Shown: one piece after another, positions 49,443 through 61,083 of the stretch
Layout of the letters: each line of letters opens with the position of its first letter
Position numbering within the stretch: position 1 is the stretch's first letter
Source of the DNA: Stictocephala bisonia
Lineage: Eukaryota; Arthropoda; Insecta; Hemiptera; Membracidae
DNA length: 64,000 nucleotides
Direction of reading: 5' to 3'
Assembly: GCA_035578905.1 (NCBI GenBank)
Contig: JAQJVL010000046.1
Location: 2,159,730-2,223,729, forward strand
Notes under the pieces: model-generated
The model's input: the letters and a program-made list of their open reading frames with translations, nothing else
Told to the model about the DNA's origin: nothing
Database searches by the model: none
Made by a program: the position numbers and the translations under genes

Positions 49443-49451
49443 TCATTTAAG
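49443..49451 (+). CDS. Fas1: Fas1 9-nt micro-exon (Ser-Phe-Lys)
   Basis: The bases tcatttaag lie between a strong acceptor (pyrimidine-rich tract from about 49405, ending gtttgtggagcag at 49442) and a consensus donor GTGAGT at 49452. A plausible branch site (taacttgac) lies about 50 nt upstream. The exon is phase 0 at both ends, as are the neighbouring exons, so it adds exactly three residues, SFK, between FLE (end of FAS1 domain 2) and DRED (start of domain 3). From memory, fly and grasshopper fasciclin I mRNAs carry alternatively spliced micro-exons at this point. No equally good second micro-exon was found in the flanking introns. Confidence 0.8.
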
Positions 49452-50264
49452 GTGAGTTGTGCATTAAGCTCTAAAAACTAACTCTTATTTTGTTCTAACA
49501 ATATAAAAGGAAAAAATTCTTGGATCTATAAAATTCAAGGCATGTTGAATAATGCCAATAACATAAAGTATTTTAACCCAAAAAAATTAAATGAGAACTA
49601 TTTTTGTAAATTAAATTATGAAGCGTATAATTTCTGTCAGGCCAAGGGGCCCAATCAAGAATGTATTATTGACTTTCATTTTCAATTCTGACTAAAGAAA
49701 CTTACAATGCAATTAATCTTAATTAATTAGCCATTTAATGTCAATCATAATCCATGACAAGTTACTATAATATAAAATGTTTTAAAATACACGCTTATTA
49801 TTATTATTTTCAAAAACTGTTTTAAGAAGATGTTTATATTTTCACTTGTATAAATTATTTGCCAATATTACCGTATTTGTTTTAAATGTGTGGATTGCAT
49901 GATGCATGAGCATGGTTTATTGTTAGGTATAATTTGTTTGGTATAGTATTATTTAATATTGCTTGGTGTTTTATTAATCAGTTTTCAGTTGTATTGAAAG
50001 TAGAATTATTATTGTGTTTGATTATAATTGCACCCTTTTTGGAGACAGAATAGAGTTGTAATTATATTTAGTACTTATCAAGTGACAAATAATTATTTAT
50101 CTTCAAATTTTGTTTTAACAAATAAATATCAGTTTTAATTTTGTAACATTTATATAAAAATATAAGGTAATTAATTGATCAACTTACAAAATATCTCTCT
50201 GCTTACTTAGTACACATTGTCTTGGGGGGATACTTGATATAAGGCTATTTAAACACAGCTAGGT

Positions 50265-51215
50265 GCTTGTATAGGTTGCTACTACTTCCTGCCCTCATGC
50301 CTGTTAGCCTTCTGCCCCAGGTCTCCCACTCCTCACTGCGCTTGTAGGTTACCTCAGCATCCTGCCTCAAGTCTACTACTCCTCACTGCGCTTGTGGGTT
50401 ACCTCAGCCCTCTGCCTCAGGTTTCCCACTCCTCACTGCGCTTGTAGGTTAACTCAGCCTCCTGCCTCAGGTCTCCCACTCCTCACTGCGCTTGTATTTC
50501 ACCTCAGCCTCCTGCCTCAGGTCTCCCACTCCTCACTACGCTTATAGGTTACCTCAGCCTTCTGCCTCAGGTCTCCCACTCCTCACTGCACTTGTAGGTT
50601 ACCTCAGCCTTCTACATCAGGTCTCCCACTCCTCACTGCGCTTTTAGGTTACCTCAGCCTTCTGCCTCAGGTCTCCCACTCCTCACTGCGCTTGTAGGTT
50701 ACCTCAGCCTTGTGCCTCAGGTATCTCATTTCTTACATTACTTGCTGTGCTTGTAGTTATTTCAGCCTTCTGCCTCAGGTATCTCATTTCTCACTGCGCT
50801 TGTAGTTACCTCAGCGTTCTGCCTCAGGTTTCTTATTCCTAACATTACTTGCTGTGCTTGTATTTCATCAGCCTTCTGCCTCAGGTCTCCCACTCCTCAC
50901 TGCGCTTGTAGTTTACCTCAGCGTTCTGCCTCAGGTCTCTTATTCCTAACATTACTTGCTGTGCTTGTATTTCATCAGTCTTCTGCCTCTGGTCTCCCAC
51001 TCCTCACATTACTCGCTGCATTTGTAATTCAGTCTTCTGCTTTGGGTCTATAATGCCTCACATTACATTCTGCGCCTGTAGTTGTCTTAGCCTTCTGCTT
51101 TGGTTTCTCATTTCTTACATTACTCGCTGCGCTTGTAGTTACCTTAGCCTTCTGCCTCAAGTTTCTCATTTCTCAAATTAATTGCTGCGCTTTTAGTTAT
51201 TTCAGCCTTCTGACC
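50265..51215. repeat. 50-bp minisatellite
   Basis: About 18 copies of a 50-bp C/T-rich unit (acctcagccttctgcctcag, gtctcccactcctcactgcg, cttgtaggtt). From about 50720 on, units are 55-62 bp because of an inserted attacttgct-like piece. The array is pyrimidine-rich on the sense strand of Fas1. Confidence 0.95.
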
Positions 51216-52933
51216 AAGCATTGTCTATCTTATTTATTGCATTCAACTTTAAAGCCTACCATCCCATTTATGAGTAAAAAGTGGAACTATTTTATATCTT
51301 ATTGGGAATTTCAGGCTGAAGTTTTTAATTGGGACAAGTACAGATATAATGGGGTGAAGTGTATCATAATTTTTATGAATTTTTATGATATTATGTAGTT
51401 TTATAGGATCAACTTATTATTTTAATGAATAAATTCTTTTTTCAATATAAAATGAAAAAAAGGATAATATTAAATTGAATTAAAAGTAAAAACAAAAATA
51501 TTTACGTAAAATAGTTTTTTTTTAATGTTCTGTCAATTTTTACAAGAGAATTATCCTGCTTCAAGGATACGGGCTAGGCTGTCAATTCTAGTCCATGTAA
51601 CTAATGTATGTTATGTGGCAAAAAAAGGTTTTTAGTTTTGTAAAATTACTTTGAGATGATAGTCTATTATGGTATTTCAAAGATCTTGAAGCACAAAGTT
51701 CAAATACTTTGAGTTCTTGAATTTGTGCAAAATTTGTCTTTGCAAGATATTTGATTTTTAAAACGTCCGTTTTTTTCATTTTAATACCTTCACATTGTGC
51801 GGTTCATTTTATAAATAACAACACTGATAGTTCCTTATAAAAATTAATTATTGCCTAATTGCATTTAAAGGATGTTTAGATCTTAAAAGCCGACATTTTG
51901 TATATTGATTTTGTAAATCACTTATGTTTTATGTTAGGCCTTAGATCTATGACTATTCCACTAAAACGAAACAAAATCCTTTTATAAATTAAATCGACTC
52001 TTATCTATCCTATCTTAGGAACTATGTATCCCAACATTAACTAATGAAATGGAACCTTTAGTTAATAGAATGTACATTCCTTTTTTATGCTTGTGTTTAT
52101 AGCTCGATATTTGGCTTTGATTTATCACTACTGGGTAGCTTTATAGTTTAATATTTTTTTTGCTTCAACTTTAGATTTTTGCCTAAGGGCATGTGATGGA
52201 TTTGCATGTTTAACATGAATCAAATGTAAATTTACATTAAATTCATGTTCATTTATGCAAGTGTTACACATGCTTTTTAAGATATATATCTAGGGTTAAG
52301 TGTCAGATATTCTACAGTTTTGCTCTCTTTTTTAGAAACTTTTCTTATAAACTCATACTCTGATAATATTAAGTAGCGTTGATAAGAAACTGAAGATATT
52401 TGTTCATATTATAATCTTTTGTTGAGGTTTACAATAGTGTCTTAGGATTTTATGTGTTATATTACTTTTGTTTTTACTTTTTGAAGTAAATTATATCAGT
52501 AAAAAAATAAAGTAATAACAGCTATACTTTATTTTAGAACCATTTCTCTTTATTTCTATACCCAAGTTTTTAGCAATTGCAAAGTAAGATTTTCTTTTAT
52601 TTTCATATAATATGTGACTAAATGTATGTATTTCTTACACCTACAATGACTGTGTATTACTTAGCTAATTATGTTTGTAGCACTATCACCAAATTAGTTT
52701 ATATTTATTTTCATTCACAGCTATGTTTACGGTTGTACTAAACCTGTTCATCAAAAGTGTTATATAAGGTTTACTGTTCAATTATATATAAAGTTTTAAA
52801 GTTATATTAATCATTTACATTTATTTATAGATAAATTGAAGACACACTTTCCTCTAATGTATTTAGGTGAACAAGAATGATAGACGTTTGACAAGGAGTA
52901 TTTAAGAATATTGACGAACTGAGCAAAATAGTA

Positions 52934-53830
52934 CGAGGCATGTTTTTCAAGTTAGTACTGTTTAGAATTCTGCTGTTGTAGCGCTGTAATTGGCGTTCAT
53001 TGCATGCACGCTGTGATGTACATTATTTGTTAGCAAGCCACAGCTGCCATTACGGATCTATTCAATATTGTTTGAGGTTGCTTATGAGTTTAAAAGGCCC
53101 CCTATAATTGAAAATGCCGCTGACTGTCAAGTATGCACTGTGATACGCTAAAAGCATGGAAACAGCTGACATTCATTGTGAGATCTGTCACAGTGACAAT
53201 TTGTTTTTAAAATTTGTCACCATCCTGATTTTAACGCTTTAGGAATGTGAGTGAATAGGCTAAACATTTGTTTTTGTGATTCTTCGTCAGAATTTTCGGG
53301 ACCCGGGGTGAGCATAACTTTTGTTACTTCAAGTGTACTCTAACAATTTCATAAATCAGACTTCTTGACTCTTGAGGGAACTCACTAGATAATGAAGAAA
53401 TTGTAAAGCATCAGTCTCTGACTTTTTCATCAGCTCTTTGCACCAAGACATCAGTATTGAGTGAAGGCTGTCAACTTCATTCCTCATCGTGTATATTCGC
53501 AAGGCAATCTTTAAAAGCGGTCATTCATTTCTGTACCATTCCATCACTCATTGAGTTTTGTTTACAAACTTCACAGATCTCACTCTGAACGTCAGCTGCT
53601 TTAGCATTAAGAAAACGTATCACAGAGCAGACTTCACAGTCCGCTGCATTTTCAATTCGAGGATTCATTTTAAACACTAATAAACAATCTTTAACATTGT
53701 CAAATGGATCTATAAAGGCTGCTGTGGCTTGGCAACAAATAGCGGTCCACAGTATGTATGCACTGAATGCCGACCGCAGTGCTAAGCAGCAGAATTCCAA
53801 AACGGTACTCACTTTAAAAACATGCTTGAA
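52934..53830. mobile_element. Mariner remnant with inverted duplication of its 5' end
   Basis: The + strand block 52934-53200 is homologous to the reverse complement of about 53560-53830. Shared landmarks are gcatgttttt, agaattctgctg, gttagcaagccacag/gttgccaagccacag and attgaaaatgcc. Both arms contain the 5' untranslated part and the first ~35 codons of a mariner transposase. The right copy reads on leftwards to 53203. Confidence 0.7.
53203..53668 (-). pseudogene. Mariner transposase, N-terminal half
   Basis: From the ATG at 53668 the minus strand reads MNPRIENAADCEVCSVIRFL, NAKAADVQSEICEVC and MSDGMVQK, a first mariner helix-turn-helix. It continues with stops as TAFKDCLANIHDEE, then FTISSLSSEFPQESRSLIYE, the second helix-turn-helix. 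It then gives SPRVPKILTKNHKNK and LTFLKR*NQDGDKF, and ends before the first catalytic Asp of the DD34D triad. At least four stops are present. Confidence 0.75.
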
Positions 53831-54475
53831 TTTAGTCAAAGAGGATTTTTCTTTATATAAAAAATATAGAAAGTATACATTCATAAACCGAGCACAAATC
53901 AAAAAGTCATTTGATTATGTGCTGATGAGTTTTGTCTAAGCTAAACGCTGAACTCTGATTTGTAATTCAAGTGTTTATTTATATTTTTATATATAATATG
54001 TAAGTTAATAAACTAACGCTTTTGATGAACATGTTTGTGACATATCTGTCTCGCTATAACTCTTTTCTGTGTTCTATGTGCTTTGCGCATGGTTGCATGG
54101 GGACCCAGGGTTTTGTAAGTATCCACAATTCACTGGCTTTTTTAATTTAATTTTCGATTATATATTTATTTTTACTTATTATATAATTATTTTACCTTCA
54201 CGTTTTTCACTTCATCATGATTGCTTGGTATTTAATTTTGGACTTTCGCTGATTAAGTAAAAGATTTTTTGGTGTGAACAGAATTTGTAGTATTTCAGAT
54301 TATTATGTTCGCTGTTGATGAACACATTTGGTGGACTTCATCAACTAACTAACAATCACCATCAATAGCAGTTAATCTCTAAAACTAACTTTTTCTTAAG
54401 CAAAATTAGTCATTTGTGACTTGTTCAAAACCTGAGTAAAACACAAAACATGTTTAACCTTCATACATAGAAGTA

Positions 54476-54757
54476 CAGTAGCACCCCATTAACCTGGACA
54501 AACCAGGACAGCCGCTAATCTGGGTTATCCGAAGGATTTCACAAATTAAACAAAAATTAGTATACGGTTGATTCGTTCACGATGTAAAAAATACTTAATT
54601 ATTTATGAATACAGTTTGGTATTAATATTAAAATATAAGAACAACTTTTAAAAAACTTATAATTATTCGTGACATGAAACGCAAAAATCAACAAAATACT
54701 AACTACACCAGTCCAAAAGGGATCCAGTAAGAGGTCCTGGTTAACGGGATTCTACTG
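54476..54757. mobile_element. pogo/Tigger-like MITE with TA target duplication
   Basis: The left end cagtagcaccccattaacct and right end aggtcctggttaacgggatt followed by ctactg are inverted relatives. TA flanks both sides (54474-54475, 54758-54759). The CAGTAnnACCCCnTTAA terminal style fits pogo/Tigger elements. It is 282 bp and non-coding. Confidence 0.78.
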
Positions 54758-54845
54758 TAGACAAGAACTGTTCACTTGTGGTTCATGATGCAGCAAACAT
54801 GTTAATTACTAACAAAATATTGTTAATCTTAACTATAATCTTTTT

Positions 54846-55035
54846 TTTTCTGGTGACAACCGTGTCAAGGTACTATCTACATTATGTACAAGATAACCAG
54901 ACGTTTTGCCCATACTGTGATGTGGCATCCTCAGTGGTATCACTGAGTCTGGGACCACATCACAGCATGGGTGAAACGTCTGGTTATCTTGAACATAATG
55001 TACATAGTACCTTGAAGCGGTTGTCACCAGAAAAT
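54846..55035. repeat. Near-perfect 190-bp palindrome
   Basis: Arms start ttttctggtgacaaccg and end cggttgtcaccagaaaa, meeting near 54941 with a small centre. Because it is a palindrome, similar open frames appear on both strands. It is probably a fold-back MITE. Confidence 0.85.
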
Positions 55036-55489
55036 ATAGATTCTAGTTATGACACCGGCCGACTATGCCTAAATTCTTGCTTATATAATCATAATCATTT
55101 ATTATCATGTCCACTATTTCCTCTCAGGGAAATTTTAAAGTGAAATGTCCTCTCAACTCAAAAATGTTCATGTAACATATTTACTAAACCAGAATAACAC
55201 CAGTTTGTAAGTTAAAAATCGTAAGTTAACATGACAGTACTTAATTTCCCAAATCTTATTTCTTTTGGAACTAACCATGCTTTTAAGCAGTAAAATATGA
55301 AATAAAATATAATTTCCAGGAAGTTTAGAAGTATTAAAATCAATATAAATTACCTTTTTTTATTTTTAATTCTTGAACATATCGTAAGATTACTTAAAGT
55401 GTCAGTACAGTACTTTTCATATGATACTAATTGTAGCAATGTTTTTATTGATAACGAAGTAAAAAAAATTAAATTACTATTTAATTTCC

Positions 55490-55780
55490 AATTAGTATAT
55501 TGGAGAGATAGGATATCAGCAAACTTACCTTAGAAGACAAGTTCACTAACACCAGAATGTTTACCAGTAGTAACATACACAAAATAAAAACATAATCTCA
55601 CAAATTTTCAGGTGAGTAGAGACTCTCTCTCTCTCTCTCTACTCACGTGAAAAAAATACCAGTGGCATTGCAAATTTGTGAGATTGTGTTTATTTTTTGT
55701 ATGTTACTACTACTCTGGTGTTAGTGAACTTGTCTTTTAAGGTAAGTTTGCTGATGTCCTATCTCTTTAATATACTAATT
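55490..55780. mobile_element. Fold-back palindrome, 291 bp
   Basis: Arms begin aattagtatattggagagat and end atctctttaatatactaatt, with internal matches such as caagttcactaacaccaga and its complement. The centre is a (CT)n run at 55622-55640. It includes cag|gtgagt at 55609-55617, a chance juxtaposed splice-like site. Confidence 0.85.
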
Positions 55781-56149
55781 CCTGGCCTAGTGCCCTTTAA
55801 CCTAACCTAATATTTAATTTTTAAGGAATTGTAAAGGTTTCTGTAATACTAAAAATTATACTATTTTGAGATATTCTTCCAGTTTAGTATGAAAAAAAAC
55901 TAATTTAAACGTTATTTATTAAATATTATTGTTTTGTTAATAACTTTCTGGGAGTAAAGTTCACAGTAAATTAATAATTTATAACTGTGACTAAACACCA
56001 TTTTTAGTAACAATGCATGATAGAAGTCTATGTTTATCATGAATGTTATATTTAGTAATTGTTGCCATTAATGTTTCATATGAGAATGTTTTAGGTTATA
56101 TAGATTTGTAAATTGTTTTAGTGAAAGAAATGTATATATAGATAAATGA

Positions 56150-56804
56150 CAGTAAAACCTGGCAAATCTGGTCCTGTGATATCTAGTGATAACCTCTGAT
56201 AACCGGCCTTAGTGGCTTGGAGATAAATAGAAGGAATATTAGTTCCCAGCGCTTGTACTTGGGAGGAAAGGAGGGGCGGGGAGTATAATGAGGGATTTCT
56301 CCACAACAAATGTCGCCTACGCTATTTTGGGAAACATTGCCCTGGCGTATTGGTAAATCAAACAGTTGCTATTGATTGTGTTGCCATTCCGTGTGTGTTA
56401 GTACGAGTTTTTCTAGTATATTGTATTTTATTGTTTTTTTATTTACTGTATGTTCTGAAATAAAATCAAATTTTTAATCTTTGATTTTTTCTTTCCATTA
56501 CGTAACCAGAAAGTACCTTAATTAAGAAATAAAATACTATCAGACCAACAGTATTTTAGTGTTTATTTTTGTCAAAAAGAAGAGTATTATCTCCTTAAAT
56601 TATTACTAAATATTTTGAAAAACTTCTACAGCTTAATATTAAACAATCCCTTAGTTACCTAGTTCCTTCAAAGCATAACCGTTATACCTGCGATGCATTC
56701 GCTACAGGAAAACCACGCCTTTATTAAGATAATTCCATATTCGGCTTCAAAGTTATCTGGCTTATCCTGGCGCCACATTAGGCCGGATATGACAGGTTTT
56801 ACCG
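56150..56804. mobile_element. pogo-like element, 655 bp, non-coding
   Basis: The left end cagtaaaacctggcaaatct and right end ggatatgacaggttttaccg are inverted relatives. An inner pair (aaccggcctta / ttaggccgga) extends the similarity. The terminal style resembles pogo/Tigger. No clean TA duplication is seen, and there is no transposase frame. Confidence 0.6.
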
Positions 56805-58030
56805 TATTTTAATGACTGCTTACTTTAATTTTTTGCCATCTTGTAAAAGTTTTTTACTACTCCACTTGAAACCACTTGAATTTTTAGATTTCTAACAATA
56901 CAACTTTGCTTACAAGATTCAAGTAAAAATTGGTCTCATATTTTATCTGAAAGTGTATAATAATTAACAAAAATCTGAATGTTGACTGTTTGGATATAAA
57001 ACACCTGACACATTATTTTTTTGAGGATATATATAATGATACCAAACTATTGTAAGCACATTACATTGTTAATAATCAGCGCCCACCATTTCACTCCGTT
57101 TGATCAAGGGTTTATTACCAAAATTATAGTGTGTAAAACTTAGAATTTTATTTAGTGTTTTTATAATATGCGTTAATGTTATTTTGCAAGTTGTATATGC
57201 TCATGTAAAGCTTTGAAAGAGAGTATTCAAGAGATCAAAATACACAATTGTAGCATGAATATTCAATTACAGTTGTAACGTCTAAAGTACTGTATATAAA
57301 ATGTTCAACTTGTGTAAAAAGATTGTACAATTTACATATTTCCATTTTATTGAATTCAATACCTTCAAAATTGCTGCTCTAAGGGGTGCCACTCTGTAAT
57401 CTTTTTTTATAGACCACTGGTTAGTTCGCATGGGCCTGCAGGCCTGTGTATGAACTTTATCCAAGGATTGAAATACCAACTGACAGCTCGATTGGTTTTT
57501 CATATAAATATTTTCAGTTTTAGTTTCATTTTATTTATTTATATTGTTGCTATTAAAAATGTGAATAAATACTTCATTTGGATCATAAGAAATCAGGAGC
57601 TTACCCAAATAAGCTGAATTGACTTTTACTATTTAAATTACTCATAGAATTCAATTTAAGCTAATAAGTAGATGACTGGGTAAGATTAATCGTTTCTGTT
57701 TTATATGGTTTACATAATACAAATACATGAAATGACAAATTAATTGAATGTTTTTGATAAGATTTCCAATATTTATATTTAATCTTATAGCAGTTTTTAA
57801 AATGTCACGTAGGAAACACAATACTATCCTTAAAACTTACTACAAAACATGACAACAAATACTATCATATATCATTAATGATTTATGCAAAATTATACTC
57901 ATTCATAACTAGGCCTAAAAATATGACCACAGGGAACAATAACAATGGGTCTGGGATTCTTACTTCTGTGTAGTAGTTTATTACAGAGTAGAAAATAACT
58001 CCTGATACAGCTTAATATTTTCTTAACCGT

Positions 58031-58729
58031 TCAAGATGATGCATTGAAGCTCAGCAGACAAGTTCCTCGTGGCAGAAAGTCTATCAGAAGAATACCCTTT
58101 CGGTCCCAAAAAACCGTGGCCATCATTTTTCTTGTTGAAGGTTCTTGCTTGAATTTTCTTGGTTTTGTCGGGGAGTTTGAATGAAGGCATTCACTGGATT
58201 GACGTTTCGTCTCAGGAGTATAGTATGCAACCCACGTTTCATCACCAGTCACAATGTGACTTAAGAACTCATCGCCATCTCTGTGATGGCGCTCCAAAAA
58301 GGACAAAGAATATGGTATACGCTTTGCTCTGTGTTCTTGTGTCAACATTTTTGGCCGCCATCTTGCACACATTTTTTTGTAATGCAGTTTGTCAGTAACA
58401 ATGTTGTTAACTACTGATCTTGAAACTTGGGGAAATTTCTGACTAAGTTCGTCAATAGTGAAGTGCCGATTTTGGCGAATTTCCTCATCAACTTTTTGTG
58501 CCAACTTTTCATTGATGACATTAGGCCGTCCAGGTCGTTCTTCATCATGAACACTTGTTCTTCCTTCATTAAAAAGCCTAAACCATTTTCGCACATTTCA
58601 ATCATTCATAACACCCTCACGGTAAACTTCAAGAAGCTGTCGGTGAATTTCAGCAGGATGAACATTTTTTGCATTTAAAAACCGAATAACTGAGCGTACT
58701 TCAAAGTGGGCGTAATTATTGATTGACAT
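58031..58729 (-). pseudogene. Mariner transposase, N-terminal two thirds
   Basis: From the ATG at 58729 it reads MSINNYAHFEVRSVIRFLNA, then NVHPAEIHRQLLEVYREGV, the first helix-turn-helix. A TGA at 58598-58600 interrupts it. Then come NVRKWFRLFNEGRTSVHDEE, RPGRPNVI, the second helix-turn-helix FTIDELSQKFPQVSRS, and WRPKMLTQEH. The catalytic region has VTGDETWV (first Asp) and TVFWDRKGILLIDFLPRGT (second Asp nearby). After that a frameshift and decay destroy the rest (ERLRK is still visible near 58020). The third Asp of DD34D is missing. Confidence 0.85.
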
Positions 58730-59271
58730 TGCGACAAACAAAGCAGTATAACCACACAACCAGCATCGGTAGAGACGTGAAACGTAATGGCGGCATTGAC
58801 GGAGACAGGCCAGTAAGTGCTAGCCTTGAATGGACGTCACGTGACCGGATGCGCTGGCACGATGCGCAATCGGTTTTTACTTTAAAAATGACCCTCGTAC
58901 AAGCATATGTAATTATGCATATAAAATTAAAGGTCCTCATTATTATAACACAATGCCACAAATCTCATCTACAATGGATGACTAACTTGGAAATGATAGC
59001 TATTTGAAATGTATATTGGTGTACCATTGGCTAAGCATTGTAAAATTATGGAATAGTTCAATAATCATTCAACCACTTTAGATACCGAACTGGAAAGCTT
59101 TATATTGTTTACAGGTTACAAAAAAATACTAATTAGACATATCAAGTGGCTGCTGCAATTCCTGGTGGATGATCCAATCCACTAGGAGTAAGAAGAAAGT
59201 TTTAAATTAAGTCAAAGGTTAAATTACATCAGGTTAATGTGCCTGTTAATAGCACATAACTCCGCAAATCA

Positions 59272-59325
59272 ATGTAAAATATGTTACTGTATATTCTCTG
59301 CAATATACAGTAACATATTTTACAT
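59272..59325. repeat. Perfect 24-bp hairpin with 6-nt loop
   Basis: atgtaaaatatgttactgta plus tatt (59272-59295) is exactly complementary to 59302-59325, with the loop ctctgc. Perfect pairing of this length in AT-rich DNA is uncommon. No Drosha-like flanking stem is seen. Confidence 0.85.
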
Positions 59326-60219
59326 GTTATTTTACAGTAACCTCAGATGATTGTTGAATTTCAAACGATTACCATATTTGACCTGGTTGTTCATTAGAGG
59401 TACAGTTTGCGGTGTTGTGTTGTGATGAAGACCTTCAATTTCACATCAATATCAACAAATGCTTGTATTAAAGATTTTCTTTGGACTCCAAGCAGGCCGT
59501 CCCCAGGAAGTGACTTAAATTGTACAGTTACGGCAAAAAGTACAATTTTAGATCATGTCCATGAGTGATGAGTTTTATTGCTTCATCTGGTACGGTTGGG
59601 AAAATATTAAACTGTGTCAAAATTTATTTTCCACCCTGTATATGTTTAACAGCATTTATAAACAATGTTATACAGCATTAATAAACAATAATAAACAATA
59701 ATAAACAACGTGAACGGTCAAGGAGCTGTAGTAGACTTTAACTCAGGTCCAAACAGATCTTACTTCATAAACCTACTTTTAATTTATTTCCAAAATATAA
59801 AATAGTTAACTATGATAAAAAATGCTGTTAGTTAACTTTTGCATAGTTAATTACAACTTGATATTTTTTTTTTAACAAATGCTTAATTTTGAAGCTCTAG
59901 ATAACATGAATGTTTGCTTTTTAGTCAAACATCAACAACAAATATATTATTATTAGTTATAAAACTAATTTTTTTAAACCTTTGACTATTTTAATATGTT
60001 CTAGTAAATAATATTTAAATGATGGAGCAAGATATAAGTAATACAACAATGTAATTGTTTTGTACATTATCGTGAAATGAGCTAAATAATGAGTTATACG
60101 CCTTATTTTCACATATTTAACAAACTAAATTGAGAATATCAATGATCTAACAAATAACAAAAGCAAATATTCACACTGGAGGTTACTTTTACTCAGCTAG
60201 AAACTAAACCAGTTTTTTT

Positions 60220-60665
60220 TTTTTTTTCCATTTTGATAGTGTCAGGGAATGTAATATTTCCCATGCAAAAATTGTTGCTAATAAAATAAACCTAGAAATT
60301 AAATTTATAGAAATTAAAACTTTGCAACAATCGAACAGCTTTGAATGTGGAATACAAATTATAATAATAAATACAATACATATTTTAAACAAAATGTTAA
60401 AAGATGATGTTATCATAACTGAAATTGAACATTTACACAAAATTAATAGAAACAAAATAAAAACAAAGAATAATTTTGACAAGCAATGCCACATTAATGA
60501 AGAAATTTGGATAAAGATTGAAAACTGTGGGAGCTGGATGACCTCAACTGGAGACACCACTCACTCTAGTGGCCGAGGCTGGTAATGCACTTCTGCTTGA
60601 AAACTCACAGCTAAAACTTATAACAGCTGCAACAAGAAAATTTCAAGTTAACCAAAGAGTTTTAT
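60220..60665 (+). pseudogene. Coding remnant, possibly Ulp1-like peptidase of a mobile element
   Basis: A + frame of 87 codons (60322-60585), with similar-looking coding text before it, reads LQQSNSFECGIQIIIINTIH. The Q-x-N-x-(F/Y)-(D/E)-C-G pattern is what surrounds the catalytic Cys in C48 (Ulp1-like) peptidases. A shifted frame continues ALLLENSQLKLITAATRKFQ. No His or Asp of the triad was located. It stops directly at the TTAA-flanked MITE. The identity is tentative; it may simply be an unrecognised transposon protein. Confidence 0.3.
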
Positions 60666-60671
60666 GTTTAA

Positions 60672-61083
60672 GAGTCTGCAGAGGCAGTTGGCCATATTGG
60701 TTTTAATCCCATAAGAATAATTTTATTTGCGAATTCATATTTTTCGTTATTTATGGACCAAAATGTATGTGTGTGGTGTCATATTAAACGCTATAATATT
60801 GCAAGTTGGGTTTGCTTTTATATTTTGAATATATACACCTAGTTTTGAAAAATAGGTAAAAATAAAAACTTCAAACTAAATATTTGTTATATTTTGTCCT
60901 ATAAAACTAATTTAGGACTTCGCAAAGCAATTCCAACGCACAATTTAATTCTGTATCAAATGCATTTTGTTTAAAAATAATCTGTTTAAAAATAACTGTT
61001 TAATTTGGATCATATGTTCGGTTTGAAAATAACATTGTTCTTATGGGACTAAAACCAACATGGCTGACAGCCTCTGCAGACTC
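60672..61083. mobile_element. MITE with TTAA target duplication
   Basis: TIRs begin gagtctgcagaggc and end gcctctgcagactc, with inverted similarity continuing through ttggttttaatcccataaga (about 55 bp). TTAA flanks at 60668-60671 and 61084-61087. Length is 412 bp. A TTAA target is typical of piggyBac-type elements, though the TIR start differs from classical piggyBac. Confidence 0.8.

Noticed and set aside
52576..52585. 10-nt candidate micro-exon caattgcaaa before gtaaga
   Set aside because: It would shift the Fas1 frame.
54109..54114. Possible 6-nt micro-exon ggtttt before GTAAGT in the Fas1 intron
   Set aside because: The acceptor (ggggacccag) has no adjacent pyrimidine tract. A chance AG and donor at this spacing is expected in 13 kb. 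Kept only as something to look for in RNA reads.
54778..55143. 121-codon frame, and a similar one on the other strand
   Set aside because: It covers the 190-bp palindrome, so both strands translate alike; no domain is recognisable.
55204..55206. 3-nt candidate micro-exon (ccag|ttt|gtaagt)
   Set aside because: Purine-rich upstream sequence and trivial length; no support.
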